A stretch of DNA of 64,000 bases from Neomoorella sulfitireducens (GTDB taxonomy: Bacteria > Bacillota > DSM-521 > Neomoorellales > Neomoorellaceae), in assembly GCF_024733845.1 (NCBI RefSeq), contig NZ_JANRHG010000007.1, forward strand, positions 114,189 through 178,188. The letters are read 5' to 3'. How positions within the stretch are numbered: position 1 is the stretch's first letter; the number at the start of each line of letters is the position of its first letter. A program made the translations under genes and the position numbers. Below, one piece after another: positions 8,820-18,030 of this stretch. The notes under the pieces were generated by a model, which worked only from the letters and a program-made list of their open reading frames with translations, was not told where the DNA came from and ran no database searches.

Positions 8820-9908
8820 ATGCAAATAAGGCGTAAGTGGTTCACGGTAGTTTTAATTTGCCTGACAGTGGTGGCCTTGGTAGCGGTTGTGGCGGGCTGC
8901 GGCAAGCAGCAGGGTGCCACCCAGCAGCAGTCGTCGCAGGCCCCGGCAGAACAGCCCAAGACGATTGAACTTACCATTAACGACCATGACCCAGCCGAAT
9001 CCCCGGTTGGCCAGATTTATGTAACATGGTCCAAATGGGTCAATGAAAATTCCGGCGGCAAGGTTAAGGTAAACGTTGTTTCCGGCGGCGCCCTGCTTAA
9101 AGGCAACGAAGCCTTCCGGGGAGTGCAGACAGGTGTGGTGGCCGGCGCCCACTACGTTGTCGACCGCGAGGACGGTTTCCTGCTGAACTTGGTAACCACC
9201 ATGCCTTTCCTGGGACTGCCTGAAATTAAAGAATCACGGGAGATTTACAAGCAGCTGCTGGATAAATTCCCCCAGATGAAGGCAGAATGGAAGGGCGTAA
9301 AAATCCTGGCCGTCGCCATGATGCCCGGCACGCACTTCCACTTCAGCAAAGCCCAGGTTAAGACCCTGGCTGACATCGTGGGTAAGAAAATCGCCATTGC
9401 CGAATCCGTAAAGGCGGAAGTCCTGTCGGCCCTGAAGGCGACCCCGGTAGAAATTGATATTGCCGACATGTACCAGGCCGTGGAGCGCGGCATGGTGGAT
9501 GGCGTGTACAACCACATGCCGGTGCTCAACGTGTTCGGTGTCCTGCCCCTGCTCAAGAACCACCTGATGTTCGGCGAAGGCGGCATCGACATGACGCCGA
9601 TGATGCTCATCATGAACGAGGATACCTGGAACAAACTGCCTGACGATGTCAAGAAGCTCCTCGAAGAATCCGCCAAGGTCTGGGAAGAGACGGCTTACCA
9701 GAACACCCTCAAGGACATCGAGCAGTGCATGAAGATGGCCCAGGATAAGGGTCACAGTATCGTCACCCTTACACCCGACGAGATAGAACAGTGGCGCGAA
9801 GTTGTGAAGCCGGTCCACGACAAGTGGCTGAAAGAGTGCGCCGATAAAGGCCTGCCGGGACAGGAAGTCTATAATACCATTTTGCAGCTCGCCGGTCAGG
9901 TTAAGTAA
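8820..9908 (+). CDS. dctP: TRAP transporter solute-binding lipoprotein (DctP family)
   Basis: Start chosen at ATG 8820, 6 nt after AAGGAGGT, giving 362 residues that open with a lipoprotein signal (MQIRRKWFTVV...VAGC; lipobox Cys near residue 23). The mature part is a DctP-type periplasmic-binding fold (ELTINDHDPAESPVGQIY near the start, MYQAVERGMVDGVYN in the middle). It would be anchored outside the membrane and hand an organic acid anion to DctQM. The first gene of a dctP-dctQ-dctM operon, separated from dctQ by a GC-rich hairpin. The ligand cannot be read from sequence, but TRAP binding proteins usually bind a carboxylate through a conserved Arg. Confidence 0.92.
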   Translation: MQIRRKWFTVVLICLTVVALVAVVAGCGKQQGATQQQSSQAPAEQPKTIELTINDHDPAESPVGQIYVTWSKWVNENSGGKVKVNVVSGGALLKGNEAFRGVQTGVVAGAHYVVDREDGFLLNLVTTMPFLGLPEIKESREIYKQLLDKFPQMKAEWKGVKILAVAMMPGTHFHFSKAQVKTLADIVGKKIAIAESVKAEVLSALKATPVEIDIADMYQAVERGMVDGVYNHMPVLNVFGVLPLLKNHLMFGEGGIDMTPMMLIMNEDTWNKLPDDVKKLLEESAKVWEETAYQNTLKDIEQCMKMAQDKGHSIVTLTPDEIEQWREVVKPVHDKWLKECADKGLPGQEVYNTILQLAGQVK

Positions 9909-9939
9909 GAGATTAGATCGGACAGGAATTAAAACTTGA

Positions 9940-10007
9940 TTACCCGGCCCTGAGTTGCCGGCTGCTCTAAATTCCTGCACGTAAAGCCGCCGGCGCGGGC
10001 CGGGTAA
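9940..10007 (+). promoter_or_regulatory. Hairpin between dctP and dctQ
   Basis: TTACCCGGCCC at 9940-9950 pairs perfectly with GGGCCGGGTAA at 9997-10007, with a further GC-rich stem inside. It ends in CCCTTTTCTT. It may act as a partial terminator or as a 3' stabiliser of the dctP message, giving more binding protein than membrane subunits. The second TRAP operon has a hairpin at the same place. Confidence 0.6.
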
Positions 10008-10075
10008 CCCTTTTCTTAAGTGCCTGTGGTAATGATTGGCAAATGGGACTAGTAGATTGGAGGTCCTGTGAGAAC

Positions 10076-10546
10076 ATGAAACAGGTGATGAGCACGGTAA
10101 GCCGCTGGGCCGGTACGGTTTCGTCCCTGTTCATCTTTATCATGATGCTGCTTACCGTGGCCGACGTTGGCGGGCGCTACTTTCTGAACAGGCCCGTGAA
10201 CGGCGCCATAGAACTGGTAGAGTTTATGTTGATTATCATCGTCTTCCCGTCCCTGGCGTGGTGCGTCATGGAAGATAAGCACATAGCCGTGGATCTACTG
10301 ATGGCCAGGTTATCCGGTCGCCTCCAGGCAGTGGTCGGCGTGATAACTCTTCTTTTGACTTTGGGGACTTACGCGGTGATCACGTGGGCGACCATAAGGG
10401 AAACCCTCGAAGTAAATACCCGGACGGGGCTCCTGCGTATCCCTCACGCTCCCTTCTACTGGGTGATGAGCCTGGGAATGGTTTTATTCTGCCTGGCAGT
10501 TGTAGTACAGCTAATCAGTAACGCCGGAAAGGTGATGAAGAAATGA
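10076..10546 (+). CDS. dctQ: TRAP transporter small permease (DctQ)
   Basis: Start at ATG 10076, 11 nt after GGAGGT at 10059; the longer frame from 10043 has no ribosome site. The 156-residue protein has four predicted membrane helices and the DctQ pattern ADVGGRYFLNRPVNGAIELVEFMLIIIVFPSLAW followed by a cytoplasmic-side DLL motif. In TRAP systems DctQ packs against DctM and helps dock the binding protein. Its end overlaps dctM by 4 nt (ATGA), implying translational coupling. Confidence 0.9.
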   Translation: MKQVMSTVSRWAGTVSSLFIFIMMLLTVADVGGRYFLNRPVNGAIELVEFMLIIIVFPSLAWCVMEDKHIAVDLLMARLSGRLQAVVGVITLLLTLGTYAVITWATIRETLEVNTRTGLLRIPHAPFYWVMSLGMVLFCLAVVVQLISNAGKVMKK

Positions 10547-11847
10547 CGCCGGAGTTTCTTGGTGGCCTTGGCCTGGTCGTCCTGATAATTCTTTTGTTCG
10601 CCCGCATGTGGATCGGTGCCGCTATGGCCCTGGTCGGGCTGGTCGGTTATGCCGCCATCCTGGGACCGAAAGCGGCCCTGGGCGTAGTTTCCCAGATTCC
10701 TTTTACAACCGTAGGCGATTATCCCCTGTCGGCCGTTCCTCTCTTTATCTTTATGGGCGTAATCCTGTTTTACACCAACATCGGCCAGGACCTGTTTGAA
10801 AGCGCCTATAAATGGGTGGGGTCCTTCCGCGGTGGCCTGGCCATGGCCAGTACGGTGGCTTGCGCTTTTTATGCGGCCATTACCGGCGTCAGCGCGCCGG
10901 CCCTGTCCACCATGGGCAAGGTTGCCCTGCCTAAAATGCGGGAGTATCGTTACAACGAAAGGCTGGCCGTCGGCTCCATTATCTGTGCCGGGCCACTGGC
11001 TTTTATTATCCCGCCGAGCATGTCCTTCATAATCTACGGCATCCTTACCGAGAACTCGGTAGGCGAGCTTTACATTGCCGGTATTATTCCCGGGTTATTG
11101 CTGGTGTTTCTTTTCTGTCTTACCGTATGGTTGATTACCCTGCGCAACCCCCAGGCCGGGTCTCCGGGACCAAAAACTACTGTGAGGGAGAAGATAGCAG
11201 CCCTGAAAGGCACCTGGCACGCTATTTTACTATTCCTGCTTATGCTCGGCGGCATTTACGCCGGTGTTTTTACCCCCACCGAAGCCGGTGCGGTGGGATC
11301 CTTCGGGGCGATATTGATCGGGGTCTTTACCCGCCGCCTGAAATTCAAGGATTTCCTGGCCTCCCTGTTTGAAGCCGGCCAGACTACAGCCATGGTCATG
11401 TTTTTAATTGTTGGCGCTTATATTTTCATGAAGTTTATGGCCGTCAGCCGGCTGCCGGCCCTGCTCGGTGCAACCGCCGCCGCCCTGCCGGTTTCACGGT
11501 GGGTGATCCTCCTGGCTTTGGTCGTAGTTTATACCATACTGGGCATGTTTCTTGATATCTTTTCGGCCATTATTCTTACCATGCCGATTACCTATCCCCT
11601 GATCTTGCAGCTGGGTTTTGATCCCATATGGTTCGGCGTTATGGTGACCCTGTGGGTGATGATGGGAGAGGTAACGCCACCGGTGGGCCTGGACGCCTAT
11701 CTCTTCTCCGGCCTCAGCGGCGTGCCGCTTTCAACGGTGTTTAGCAGCGTCTGGCCGTTCCTGATAGCGGAGTACGTGTGCATGATCCTTATCGCCTGTT
11801 TCCCCCAGCTCGCCCTGTGGCTGCCCAGCATGATGGTGGTTAAATGA
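10543..11847 (+). CDS. dctM: TRAP transporter large permease (DctM)
   Basis: A 434-residue protein with about 11-12 hydrophobic segments and the duplicated DctM pattern: PLSAVPLFIFMGVIL, ITGVSAPALSTMGKVALP, GPLAFIIPPSMSFIIYG and GVFTPTEAGAVGSFGA in the first half, MPITYPLILQLGFDP and GEVTPPVGLDAYL in the second. It is the Na+-coupled transport subunit. The ATG overlaps the dctQ stop. Length matches the family. It is the last gene of the operon; a GC-rich hairpin follows. Confidence 0.93.
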   Translation: MTPEFLGGLGLVVLIILLFARMWIGAAMALVGLVGYAAILGPKAALGVVSQIPFTTVGDYPLSAVPLFIFMGVILFYTNIGQDLFESAYKWVGSFRGGLAMASTVACAFYAAITGVSAPALSTMGKVALPKMREYRYNERLAVGSIICAGPLAFIIPPSMSFIIYGILTENSVGELYIAGIIPGLLLVFLFCLTVWLITLRNPQAGSPGPKTTVREKIAALKGTWHAILLFLLMLGGIYAGVFTPTEAGAVGSFGAILIGVFTRRLKFKDFLASLFEAGQTTAMVMFLIVGAYIFMKFMAVSRLPALLGATAAALPVSRWVILLALVVVYTILGMFLDIFSAIILTMPITYPLILQLGFDPIWFGVMVTLWVMMGEVTPPVGLDAYLFSGLSGVPLSTVFSSVWPFLIAEYVCMILIACFPQLALWLPSMMVVK

Positions 11848-11876
11848 TTGTTGCTGGTGTCATCGGATAACACTTT

Positions 11877-11918
11877 GGCCGGGTGATTGCCGGGCAGCTG
11901 CCGGGTTATTACCCGGCC
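11877..11918 (+). terminator. Hairpin after the first TRAP operon
   Basis: GGCCGGGT at 11877 pairs with ACCCGGCC ending at 11918, with nested CCGGG/CCCGG possibilities between. There is no clear T-run, so termination may be weak. The rest of 11848-12114 is the AT-rich leader of the second TRAP operon with no gene. Confidence 0.45.
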
Positions 11919-12114
11919 AGATTAGTTCAAAAGGAAATTGCTTATATTTAGCAACATTATTTAAAGAAATATTAAGGCATTACAGGAATTATAGGGGGTG
12001 GGAATGTAAAGAGACACATGGGAATGGCACCGGTAGTATATTAACCGGCGATATATGCAATTTATAACAAGAGAGTTGGCACCCGAAGTAAATACTAAAG
12101 GAGGTTAATTAGAA

Positions 12115-13272
12115 GTGAAGAAAAAGACGCTTATGAGAGGGCTTTTTATTGCAATTTTATGCCTGTTGCTTGCTTTAATGGCCGGTTGCGGCGGGAATAA
12201 GCAGGGAGGCCAGGAGGCCAAGCAGGACCAGGGTAAAGTATATGAGCTTACCTTTGCCAACATGCACCCCGGCGATTCGGAAATGAACAAGCTCAATGAA
12301 GCCTGGATTAAGTGGATTGAGAAGGAAAGCAAAGGCAGGATAAAAATCACCATGCTACCGGCTGAACAGGCGGCCAAAGGCCCGGAGCTATATGATGCCG
12401 TCATGAACGGTACGGTTGATATGGCCTGCCAGATGATCGGGCTTAACCCCGGGAGATGGCCCTTGACCGAGGTGACCGACCTGCCCTTTATCCTGGGCAA
12501 CCCGGGTTCCAGGGCGGCCGCCCTCACAGCCTGGGAGCTTTACAATAAGTACCCGGAACTGCAGGCCGAGCACCAGGGAGTAAAAGTGATCGGCTTCCAC
12601 GCCAACGGCCTCCAGCATATTCATACCACCAAAAAACCGGTTAAAACCCTGGAAGACCTGAAGGGCATGGTGCTGTGCACGGCAGGCAAGTACAGTGTAG
12701 GAGCTGTGAAATTACTCGGCGGCACGCCGGAAACCATTAACGTCGGCGAGAAGTACGACGCCATGGCCAAGGGCGTGGTAGAAGGCAACCTGAGCGAGTA
12801 TGAAGGGCAGTACGCCTTCAAGCTCCAGGAGCTGACCAAGTATTCCACCGAGGTAGGTATATCCCTGTACACCTTTATCCACGTCATGAACCTGGATACC
12901 TGGAACAGCCTGCCGCCCGACCTGCAGGCGCTGTTCTCAGACGATAATTGCCGCCAGTACTCCATGCTGCAGGGCTACAATTTCGACAAGCGCGACCTGG
13001 CATTTAAAGATGAGCTTAACAAGTATTACACATCAAAAGGCCTTCCTCCAGTTTACGAGTTACCGCAAGCCGAAAGGGAAAAATGGGTAGCAGCCATCAT
13101 GCCTATCCAGGAAGAGTGGGTGAAAGCCGCAGCCGCAAAAATCGGTGAAGAAAAAGCCAGGGCTATCCTTGAGGATGCCAAGCAGATCGCGAAAAAATAC
13201 GCCGGTGAACCCGATAAAGCCAACCCGGAAGCAGCCCAGATCCTGCACGATTGGGGCATGCCAGGTTATTAA
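12115..13272 (+). CDS. dctP: TRAP transporter solute-binding lipoprotein (DctP family), second system
   Basis: Starts with GTG at 12115, 9 nt after AAAGGAGGT. The 385 residues begin with a lipoprotein signal (MKKKTLMRGLF...LMAGC, Cys near 26), then a DctP fold (YELTFANMHPGDSEMNKLNEAW; GEKYDAMAKGVVEGNLSEYEG). It differs clearly from the first DctP, so the two operons are not a recent tandem duplication and probably bind different organic anions. It is followed by a hairpin and then dctQ, the same architecture as the first operon. Confidence 0.92.
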   Translation: MKKKTLMRGLFIAILCLLLALMAGCGGNKQGGQEAKQDQGKVYELTFANMHPGDSEMNKLNEAWIKWIEKESKGRIKITMLPAEQAAKGPELYDAVMNGTVDMACQMIGLNPGRWPLTEVTDLPFILGNPGSRAAALTAWELYNKYPELQAEHQGVKVIGFHANGLQHIHTTKKPVKTLEDLKGMVLCTAGKYSVGAVKLLGGTPETINVGEKYDAMAKGVVEGNLSEYEGQYAFKLQELTKYSTEVGISLYTFIHVMNLDTWNSLPPDLQALFSDDNCRQYSMLQGYNFDKRDLAFKDELNKYYTSKGLPPVYELPQAEREKWVAAIMPIQEEWVKAAAAKIGEEKARAILEDAKQIAKKYAGEPDKANPEAAQILHDWGMPGY

Positions 13273-13302
13273 AGAGCAAACCGGGATAGATTATAAGCAT
13301 TT

Positions 13303-13364
13303 CCGGATGCCCGTAACTGGGGGAAATAATCTCTCCACCACTCACTCCTGGTACGGGCATCCGG
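13303..13364 (+). promoter_or_regulatory. Hairpin between the second dctP and dctQ
   Basis: CCGGATGCCCGTA at 13303-13315 pairs perfectly (13 bp) with TACGGGCATCCGG at 13352-13364. No U-run follows directly, so message stabilisation or partial termination is more likely than full termination. Confidence 0.6.
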
Positions 13365-13398
13365 CCTGCTTTAAGTAGCGTGAGGGGGTAGGGAAAAA

Positions 13399-13941
13399 GT
13401 GGTCGAGGAAAATTCTTTAAAGCAAAAGAATATGGAGCAACTCCAGACCGGTGGCGGGGGCATTAGCCGGTATGGGCATGGCATTTTTTTAGGAATTCAT
13501 TATATCAGCGGGTTATTCGTGGTATTGATGACCGTCATCACCGTCATTCATGCCCTTGGCCGCTATTTATTCAACCGGCCGGTGCCGGGCATGGTAGAAA
13601 TGTGCACGTTTATGCTTGTACCCATAATTTTTCTTGCCGCGCCCTATACGGAATTACAAAAGGGCCATACGGTTATATCCCTGGTGCTGGACCTCTTGCC
13701 GCGAAAAATAAGGACGGCCAGCGAGATATTAATGTATTTATTATATTTCTTATTAATGGTATTTGCCGCCTGGCAGTCATTGCTACGGGCAAAGTTTATT
13801 CAAAAGAGCGGGTATGTGAGTTCGGTCTTAAGCATACCTCATTATCCTTTCATTTTCCTGGTAGTTATAGGGTGGCTGCTGCTGGCGGTTGCGGTATTGT
13901 TTCGCCTGCGGGAGTACATTAAGAGCGTTAAGGAGTGGTAA
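13399..13941 (+). CDS. dctQ: TRAP transporter small permease (DctQ), second system
   Basis: GTG start at 13399 preceded by GAGGGGGTAGGG. 180 residues, longer at the N-terminus than the first DctQ (about 30 hydrophilic residues), then four membrane helices with HALGRYLFNRPVPGMVEMCTFMLVPIIF typical of DctQ. Forms the small membrane subunit with DctM; the gap to dctM is 3 nt, with AAGGAG inside the end of this gene serving dctM. Confidence 0.88.
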   Translation: MVEENSLKQKNMEQLQTGGGGISRYGHGIFLGIHYISGLFVVLMTVITVIHALGRYLFNRPVPGMVEMCTFMLVPIIFLAAPYTELQKGHTVISLVLDLLPRKIRTASEILMYLLYFLLMVFAAWQSLLRAKFIQKSGYVSSVLSIPHYPFIFLVVIGWLLLAVAVLFRLREYIKSVKEW

Positions 13942-13944
13942 TCG

Positions 13945-15255
13945 GTGAGCCTTGTTGCTATAGGCGTCCTGGGTCTTATAATATGCTTTCTCCTGATCTT
14001 TTTAGGAATGCCCATTTATGTGGCCTTTACTGGCGTAGGTTTCTTGGGCCTGTGGCTGGTACGGGGGCTCAAAGCGGCCCTGGGTTCCCTGGGCAGCATA
14101 CCCTACAGCACGGCCTGTAATTATACCTGGTCGGTTGTTCCCCTCTTTGTGTGGATGGGGTATATTGTTTTTTACAGCAATATAGCCGGGGAGTTTTTCG
14201 GCGGGGTACGCCGCTGGATCGGGCATGTCCGCGGCGGCCTGGCCCACGCGGTGGTCGTTGGCAACGCCATCTTCGGCGCCTGTTGCGGCAACCCTATTGC
14301 CTCGGCCGTAACCTTTGCTTCCATGTGTTTACCGGAGATGCGGCGCTACGGTTATAAGGATAAACTGACCCTGGGAGCCGTCGCTGCGGCCGGGCTCCTG
14401 GCGGCGTTGATACCGCCCAGCATGCCTTTTATTATTTACGGCGCCGTAACCGAGACCTCCATCGGCAAGCTTTTCATAGCCGGCGTGATCCCGGGAGTGG
14501 TGCTTACCGCCCTCTACATGGCTGCAGTCCATATCTGGTGCCTGAAGGATCCCCAGGCCGGCCCCCCGGGACCGAAGGCTTCCTGGGGTGAAAGGTTCCG
14601 CGCCGGGGCAGGCATGTGGACTATAGTTATAGTAATGCTGGTCATTATCGGGGGCATCTTTGCCGGCGTATTTACTCCTACCGAAGCAGGAGCTGCCGGT
14701 GCGGCGATAGTATTGCTGATATCTCTTTTCAGGAGAAAGCTCAACTGGCAGGGCTTTAAGAAGAGCCTGGTAGAAACGGGCCTTAACACCGGGATGGTAG
14801 GCATGCTCCTGGTAGGCACCATGCTTTTCAATACCTTCCTGGTGGCTACCGGCCTTCCTAAAGTTATCGGTAAAGGAATAATTGGCGTCAGCCAGGGTAA
14901 CCCCGTAATTTTCATGTTTATCAGCGTAATCGTACTCCTTTTTATGGGCATGTTTCTCGACGCCATCCCTATCCTCCTGCTCACCATTCCTATATTGCAT
15001 CCTGTAGCTGTCAGCCTGGGTATCGATCCCCTGCATTATTCCATCGTGGTGAATATCGCCCTTCTCCTGGGTACCCTTACCCCACCCTTCGGTATCGTGG
15101 TATACGCGGTCCAGAATGCCACAAAGGATGTGCCGTTAATGGAGGTGTTCCGGGGTACATTCCCCTTTATCGTCATGGGCCTGGCCCTGCAGGTGCTGGT
15201 CATCTTCTTTCCCGCATTATCGACATGGTTGCCGGGCCTGATGGCCGGCAAATAA
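13945..15255 (+). CDS. dctM: TRAP transporter large permease (DctM), second system
   Basis: GTG start at 13945 with AAGGAG 9 nt upstream. 436 residues, about 12 membrane segments, DctM motifs WSVVPLFVWMGYIVFY, AALIPPSMPFIIYGAVTETSIG, GVFTPTEAGAAGAA and LGTLTPPFGIVVYA. It is the transport subunit for the second TRAP system. Distinct from but clearly homologous to the DctM at 10543. A strong terminator follows. Confidence 0.93.
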   Translation: MSLVAIGVLGLIICFLLIFLGMPIYVAFTGVGFLGLWLVRGLKAALGSLGSIPYSTACNYTWSVVPLFVWMGYIVFYSNIAGEFFGGVRRWIGHVRGGLAHAVVVGNAIFGACCGNPIASAVTFASMCLPEMRRYGYKDKLTLGAVAAAGLLAALIPPSMPFIIYGAVTETSIGKLFIAGVIPGVVLTALYMAAVHIWCLKDPQAGPPGPKASWGERFRAGAGMWTIVIVMLVIIGGIFAGVFTPTEAGAAGAAIVLLISLFRRKLNWQGFKKSLVETGLNTGMVGMLLVGTMLFNTFLVATGLPKVIGKGIIGVSQGNPVIFMFISVIVLLFMGMFLDAIPILLLTIPILHPVAVSLGIDPLHYSIVVNIALLLGTLTPPFGIVVYAVQNATKDVPLMEVFRGTFPFIVMGLALQVLVIFFPALSTWLPGLMAGK

Positions 15256-15290
15256 AGAAGGGTACCGGTATTTTTGGCAGTTTAAATTTT

Positions 15291-15316
15291 GGGAGGGGGA
15301 CAGGTGTCCCCCTCCC
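15291..15316 (+). terminator. Terminator after the second TRAP operon
   Basis: GGGAGGGGGA pairs with TCCCCCTCCC (10 bp, six-base loop CAGGTG), followed by TGCATTTT. Confidence 0.75.
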
Positions 15317-15413
15317 TGCATTTTAACGCAGGCCTCCCGGCCGTTAGCAGGAAAAAGGTTTATAGATGTAGAAAAGTAGCATACAGCCTATACTAGAGAA
15401 TGGAGGCCGGGTC

Positions 15414-17036
15414 TTGAATTATTATTTTTTTGACGGCAGGGATTTTAAAGACATGCTGGTGGGGGCCGTCAACCAGCTGGCCGCCGCCCGGGCCGAAATA
15501 GATGCTTTAAATGTGTATCCCGTTCCCGACGGGGATACCGGCACTAATATGTATTTGACCCTATTGAATGGTGTTAAGGAAATACAGGGTCTCAATAACC
15601 CGGCCTTGGGAATCGCCGCCGGTGCTGCTGCCAGGGGTTGCCTCCTGGGCGCCAGGGGGAATTCAGGTGTAATCCTGTCACAAATTATACGGGGCTTTGC
15701 CGATGCCTTAGCGGGTAAAGAACGGGCCGGGGCCGGGGAACTGGCGCGTGCTTTTGCCCGCGGTACGGATTATGCCTATCGCGCTGTCACCGAACCGGTG
15801 GAAGGCACCATCCTTACCGTCTGCCGCGCTATCGGCCAGGCAGTAGCAGAAGCGGCAGCAAAGACCAGGGACCTGCCACGGGTCATAGTTTACGCCTGCC
15901 GGCAGGCGCAGCAGGCACTGGAACGTACTCCCGACCTGTTACCCGTCTTGAAAGAGGCAGGAGTAGTTGACGCGGGCGGCAAGGGGCTGGTTGTAATCCT
16001 GGAAGGTATTATCCAGTCTTTGAAGGACCTGGCCTTGAAAAAGGACATTCAACTCTTCGACCTGGCCGTGTCGCAGCAGAAACAGTTTGCTCCCCTGCGA
16101 ACGGCAACCCTGCCGGCGCAGATAGAATTCACCTACTGCACCGAATTTGTCCTGGCCGGTACTAATATCCCGCTGCAGACCCTTAAATCCGAACTTGCCC
16201 CCTATGGCGATTGTCTCTTAATTGTAGGGGACCAGAAGACGGCCAAGGTTCATATCCATTCTAACCACCCCGGGCTGGTACTGGAATGCGGCCTCAAGTA
16301 CGGGGCCCTGCATTCGGTAGAGATAAATAATATGGAACAGCAGCACCTGGAATGGAAATCGGCGCGCAGTAAAGAAAAGCCGGAAATAGGGGTCGTGGCT
16401 GTAGGGCCCGGGGAGGGCCTCAATGCCATAATGGAAAGCCTGGGGGCTATTAAAATTGTAGAAGGCGGCCAGACGATGAATCCCAGCGCTCAAGACCTGG
16501 CTGCGGCGATAGAAGATACAAGTGCCGGACAGGTGATTATCCTGCCGAATAACGGCAACATCCTGATGGCGGCCGAACAGGCCGCCCGGATTGCTCCCGT
16601 GACCACGCGGGTAGTACCTGCCGTAACCATACCCCAGGGCATTGCCGCTCTTATGGCATTTAACCCGTTTGCCGGGCTGGAGGAAAACGTGGCTAAAATG
16701 ACGGAAGCGATTACTAGAGTTAAAACCGGGGAGATAACCCGGGCGGCCAGGAATTCCCGGGTAAACGGCCGGGAAATTCTTGCCGGGGAATATATTGGCC
16801 TGGTAGAAGGGAAGGTAGTAGCCTGCGGGACCGGGCTGGCGGAGGTAATGCAGGAGGTCCTGGCCCGAATGATTGATGATAGTTCCGGCCTGGTAAGCCT
16901 GTATTTCGGCAACGGCCTGTCCACGGCAGAAGCCGAAGGCTTTGCCGGGATAATGCGCCGGCATTTTCCCGGGGTAGACTTTGAGCTCTATTACGGCGGG
17001 CAGCCTTTATATCAATTTATTATTTCGGTGGAGTAA
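15414..17036 (+). CDS. fakA: Fatty acid kinase FakA-like protein (DhaL/DAK domain, YloV family)
   Basis: TTG start at 15414, with TGGAGG about 8 nt upstream. 540 residues: an N-terminal DhaL-type ATP-binding domain (ALNVYPVPDGDTGTNMYLT with the Asp cluster that holds Mg-ATP, and GARGNSGVILSQ), a central domain, and a C-terminal region that resembles DegV folds. In Firmicutes FakA phosphorylates fatty acids presented by a FakB/DegV protein, feeding exogenous fatty acids to phospholipid synthesis. The next gene, 19 nt downstream, is such a DegV protein, which supports the assignment. Confidence 0.87.
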   Translation: MNYYFFDGRDFKDMLVGAVNQLAAARAEIDALNVYPVPDGDTGTNMYLTLLNGVKEIQGLNNPALGIAAGAAARGCLLGARGNSGVILSQIIRGFADALAGKERAGAGELARAFARGTDYAYRAVTEPVEGTILTVCRAIGQAVAEAAAKTRDLPRVIVYACRQAQQALERTPDLLPVLKEAGVVDAGGKGLVVILEGIIQSLKDLALKKDIQLFDLAVSQQKQFAPLRTATLPAQIEFTYCTEFVLAGTNIPLQTLKSELAPYGDCLLIVGDQKTAKVHIHSNHPGLVLECGLKYGALHSVEINNMEQQHLEWKSARSKEKPEIGVVAVGPGEGLNAIMESLGAIKIVEGGQTMNPSAQDLAAAIEDTSAGQVIILPNNGNILMAAEQAARIAPVTTRVVPAVTIPQGIAALMAFNPFAGLEENVAKMTEAITRVKTGEITRAARNSRVNGREILAGEYIGLVEGKVVACGTGLAEVMQEVLARMIDDSSGLVSLYFGNGLSTAEAEGFAGIMRRHFPGVDFELYYGGQPLYQFIISVE

Positions 17037-17055
17037 AAAGGAGGGCAAGCAGGCA

Positions 17056-17919
17056 ATGGACAGGGTCAAGATTGTAACCGACAGCACGGCCGACCTGCCG
17101 CGGGATCTGGTTGAAAAATACGGCATTACTGTAGTCCCATTGAAGGTAATATTCGGTCAAGAAATTTACCGGGATGGGGTGGATATTACTTCCAGGCAGT
17201 TCTTTGAGAAGCTTAAAAATTGCAGGGATTTACCCACCACCTCCCAGCCCTCTCCCCAGGAATTTAGCGAAGCCTACCGCCCCCTTGTTGAAGAAGGGGC
17301 CGGTATTGTTTCCATCCATATTTCTTCAGCATTAAGCGGGACAATCCAGTCGGCCAGGCTGGCCAAGACCATGCTGGGCTATGAAGATTTGGAAATAATC
17401 GATTCCCGCCTGGTAAGCCTGGCCTTAGGCCTGGTCGTCCTGGCGGCGGCGCAAAAGGCCGCTGCCGGCGGTTCTAAAGAAGAGGTGTTGCAGGTAGCCC
17501 ACCGGGTTATGGATAGTATCCAGGCGTACTTTATGGTAGACACCCTGGAATACCTGCAGCGGGGCGGCCGCATCGGCAAGGCCCAGGCTTTCCTGGGGAG
17601 CCTGCTCAATATCAAACCGGTTTTAATGTTGCACGAAGGAATTATATATCCTTATGAGAAAACCCGGGGTAAAGCCAGGGCCATCGACCGCCTGGTGGAA
17701 ATAGTGGCCGGGAAATTCCCGGACGGCCGTCCTTTATGGTGTGTCCCGGCCCACGGTGACGACCCGGAAGGACTTGAACAACTGGAGAAAAAGCTGCAAA
17801 ATAGGATATCTTGTAGCTACCTGCTTACCGGGGAGATCGGGCCGGTTGTGGGTACCCACGGCGGGCCGGGCTTATTGGCAATTATAGTTTGCCCCGATCC
17901 CTTCAATCCCGGGAATTAA
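17056..17919 (+). CDS. DegV family fatty-acid-binding protein (FakB-like)
   Basis: Start set at ATG 17056 after the AGGAGGGC that spans the fakA stop; this gives MDRVKIVTDSTADLP, the canonical DegV N-terminus. 288 residues with TTSQPSPQEFSEAY, SSALSGTIQSAR and DTLEYLQRGGRIGKAQAFLGSLLNIKP, all DegV hallmarks of lipid binding. It would carry a fatty acid to FakA for phosphorylation. Co-transcribed with fakA. Confidence 0.88.
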   Translation: MDRVKIVTDSTADLPRDLVEKYGITVVPLKVIFGQEIYRDGVDITSRQFFEKLKNCRDLPTTSQPSPQEFSEAYRPLVEEGAGIVSIHISSALSGTIQSARLAKTMLGYEDLEIIDSRLVSLALGLVVLAAAQKAAAGGSKEEVLQVAHRVMDSIQAYFMVDTLEYLQRGGRIGKAQAFLGSLLNIKPVLMLHEGIIYPYEKTRGKARAIDRLVEIVAGKFPDGRPLWCVPAHGDDPEGLEQLEKKLQNRISCSYLLTGEIGPVVGTHGGPGLLAIIVCPDPFNPGN

Positions 17920-18030
17920 AAAGGAATTTCCCATGGGTATTATCTTTACTGTGGCTGGATAAAAATAATCCTGCAGGAAGAAATACCTGGCAACCCCCGG
18001 CCACAGGTAAAATTGAGGGAGGAAAGCCTG

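Noticed and set aside
9234..9980. 248-codon minus-strand frame
   Set aside because: Antisense to dctP, unusual His/Val/Leu-rich composition.
12061..12114. Sigma-54 promoter before the second TRAP operon
   Set aside because: TTGGCAC is present but the -12 TTGC element at the right distance is not.
17920..18030. SAH riboswitch before ahcY
   Set aside because: No conserved SAH-riboswitch core pattern could be recognised; only the ribosome site is clear.
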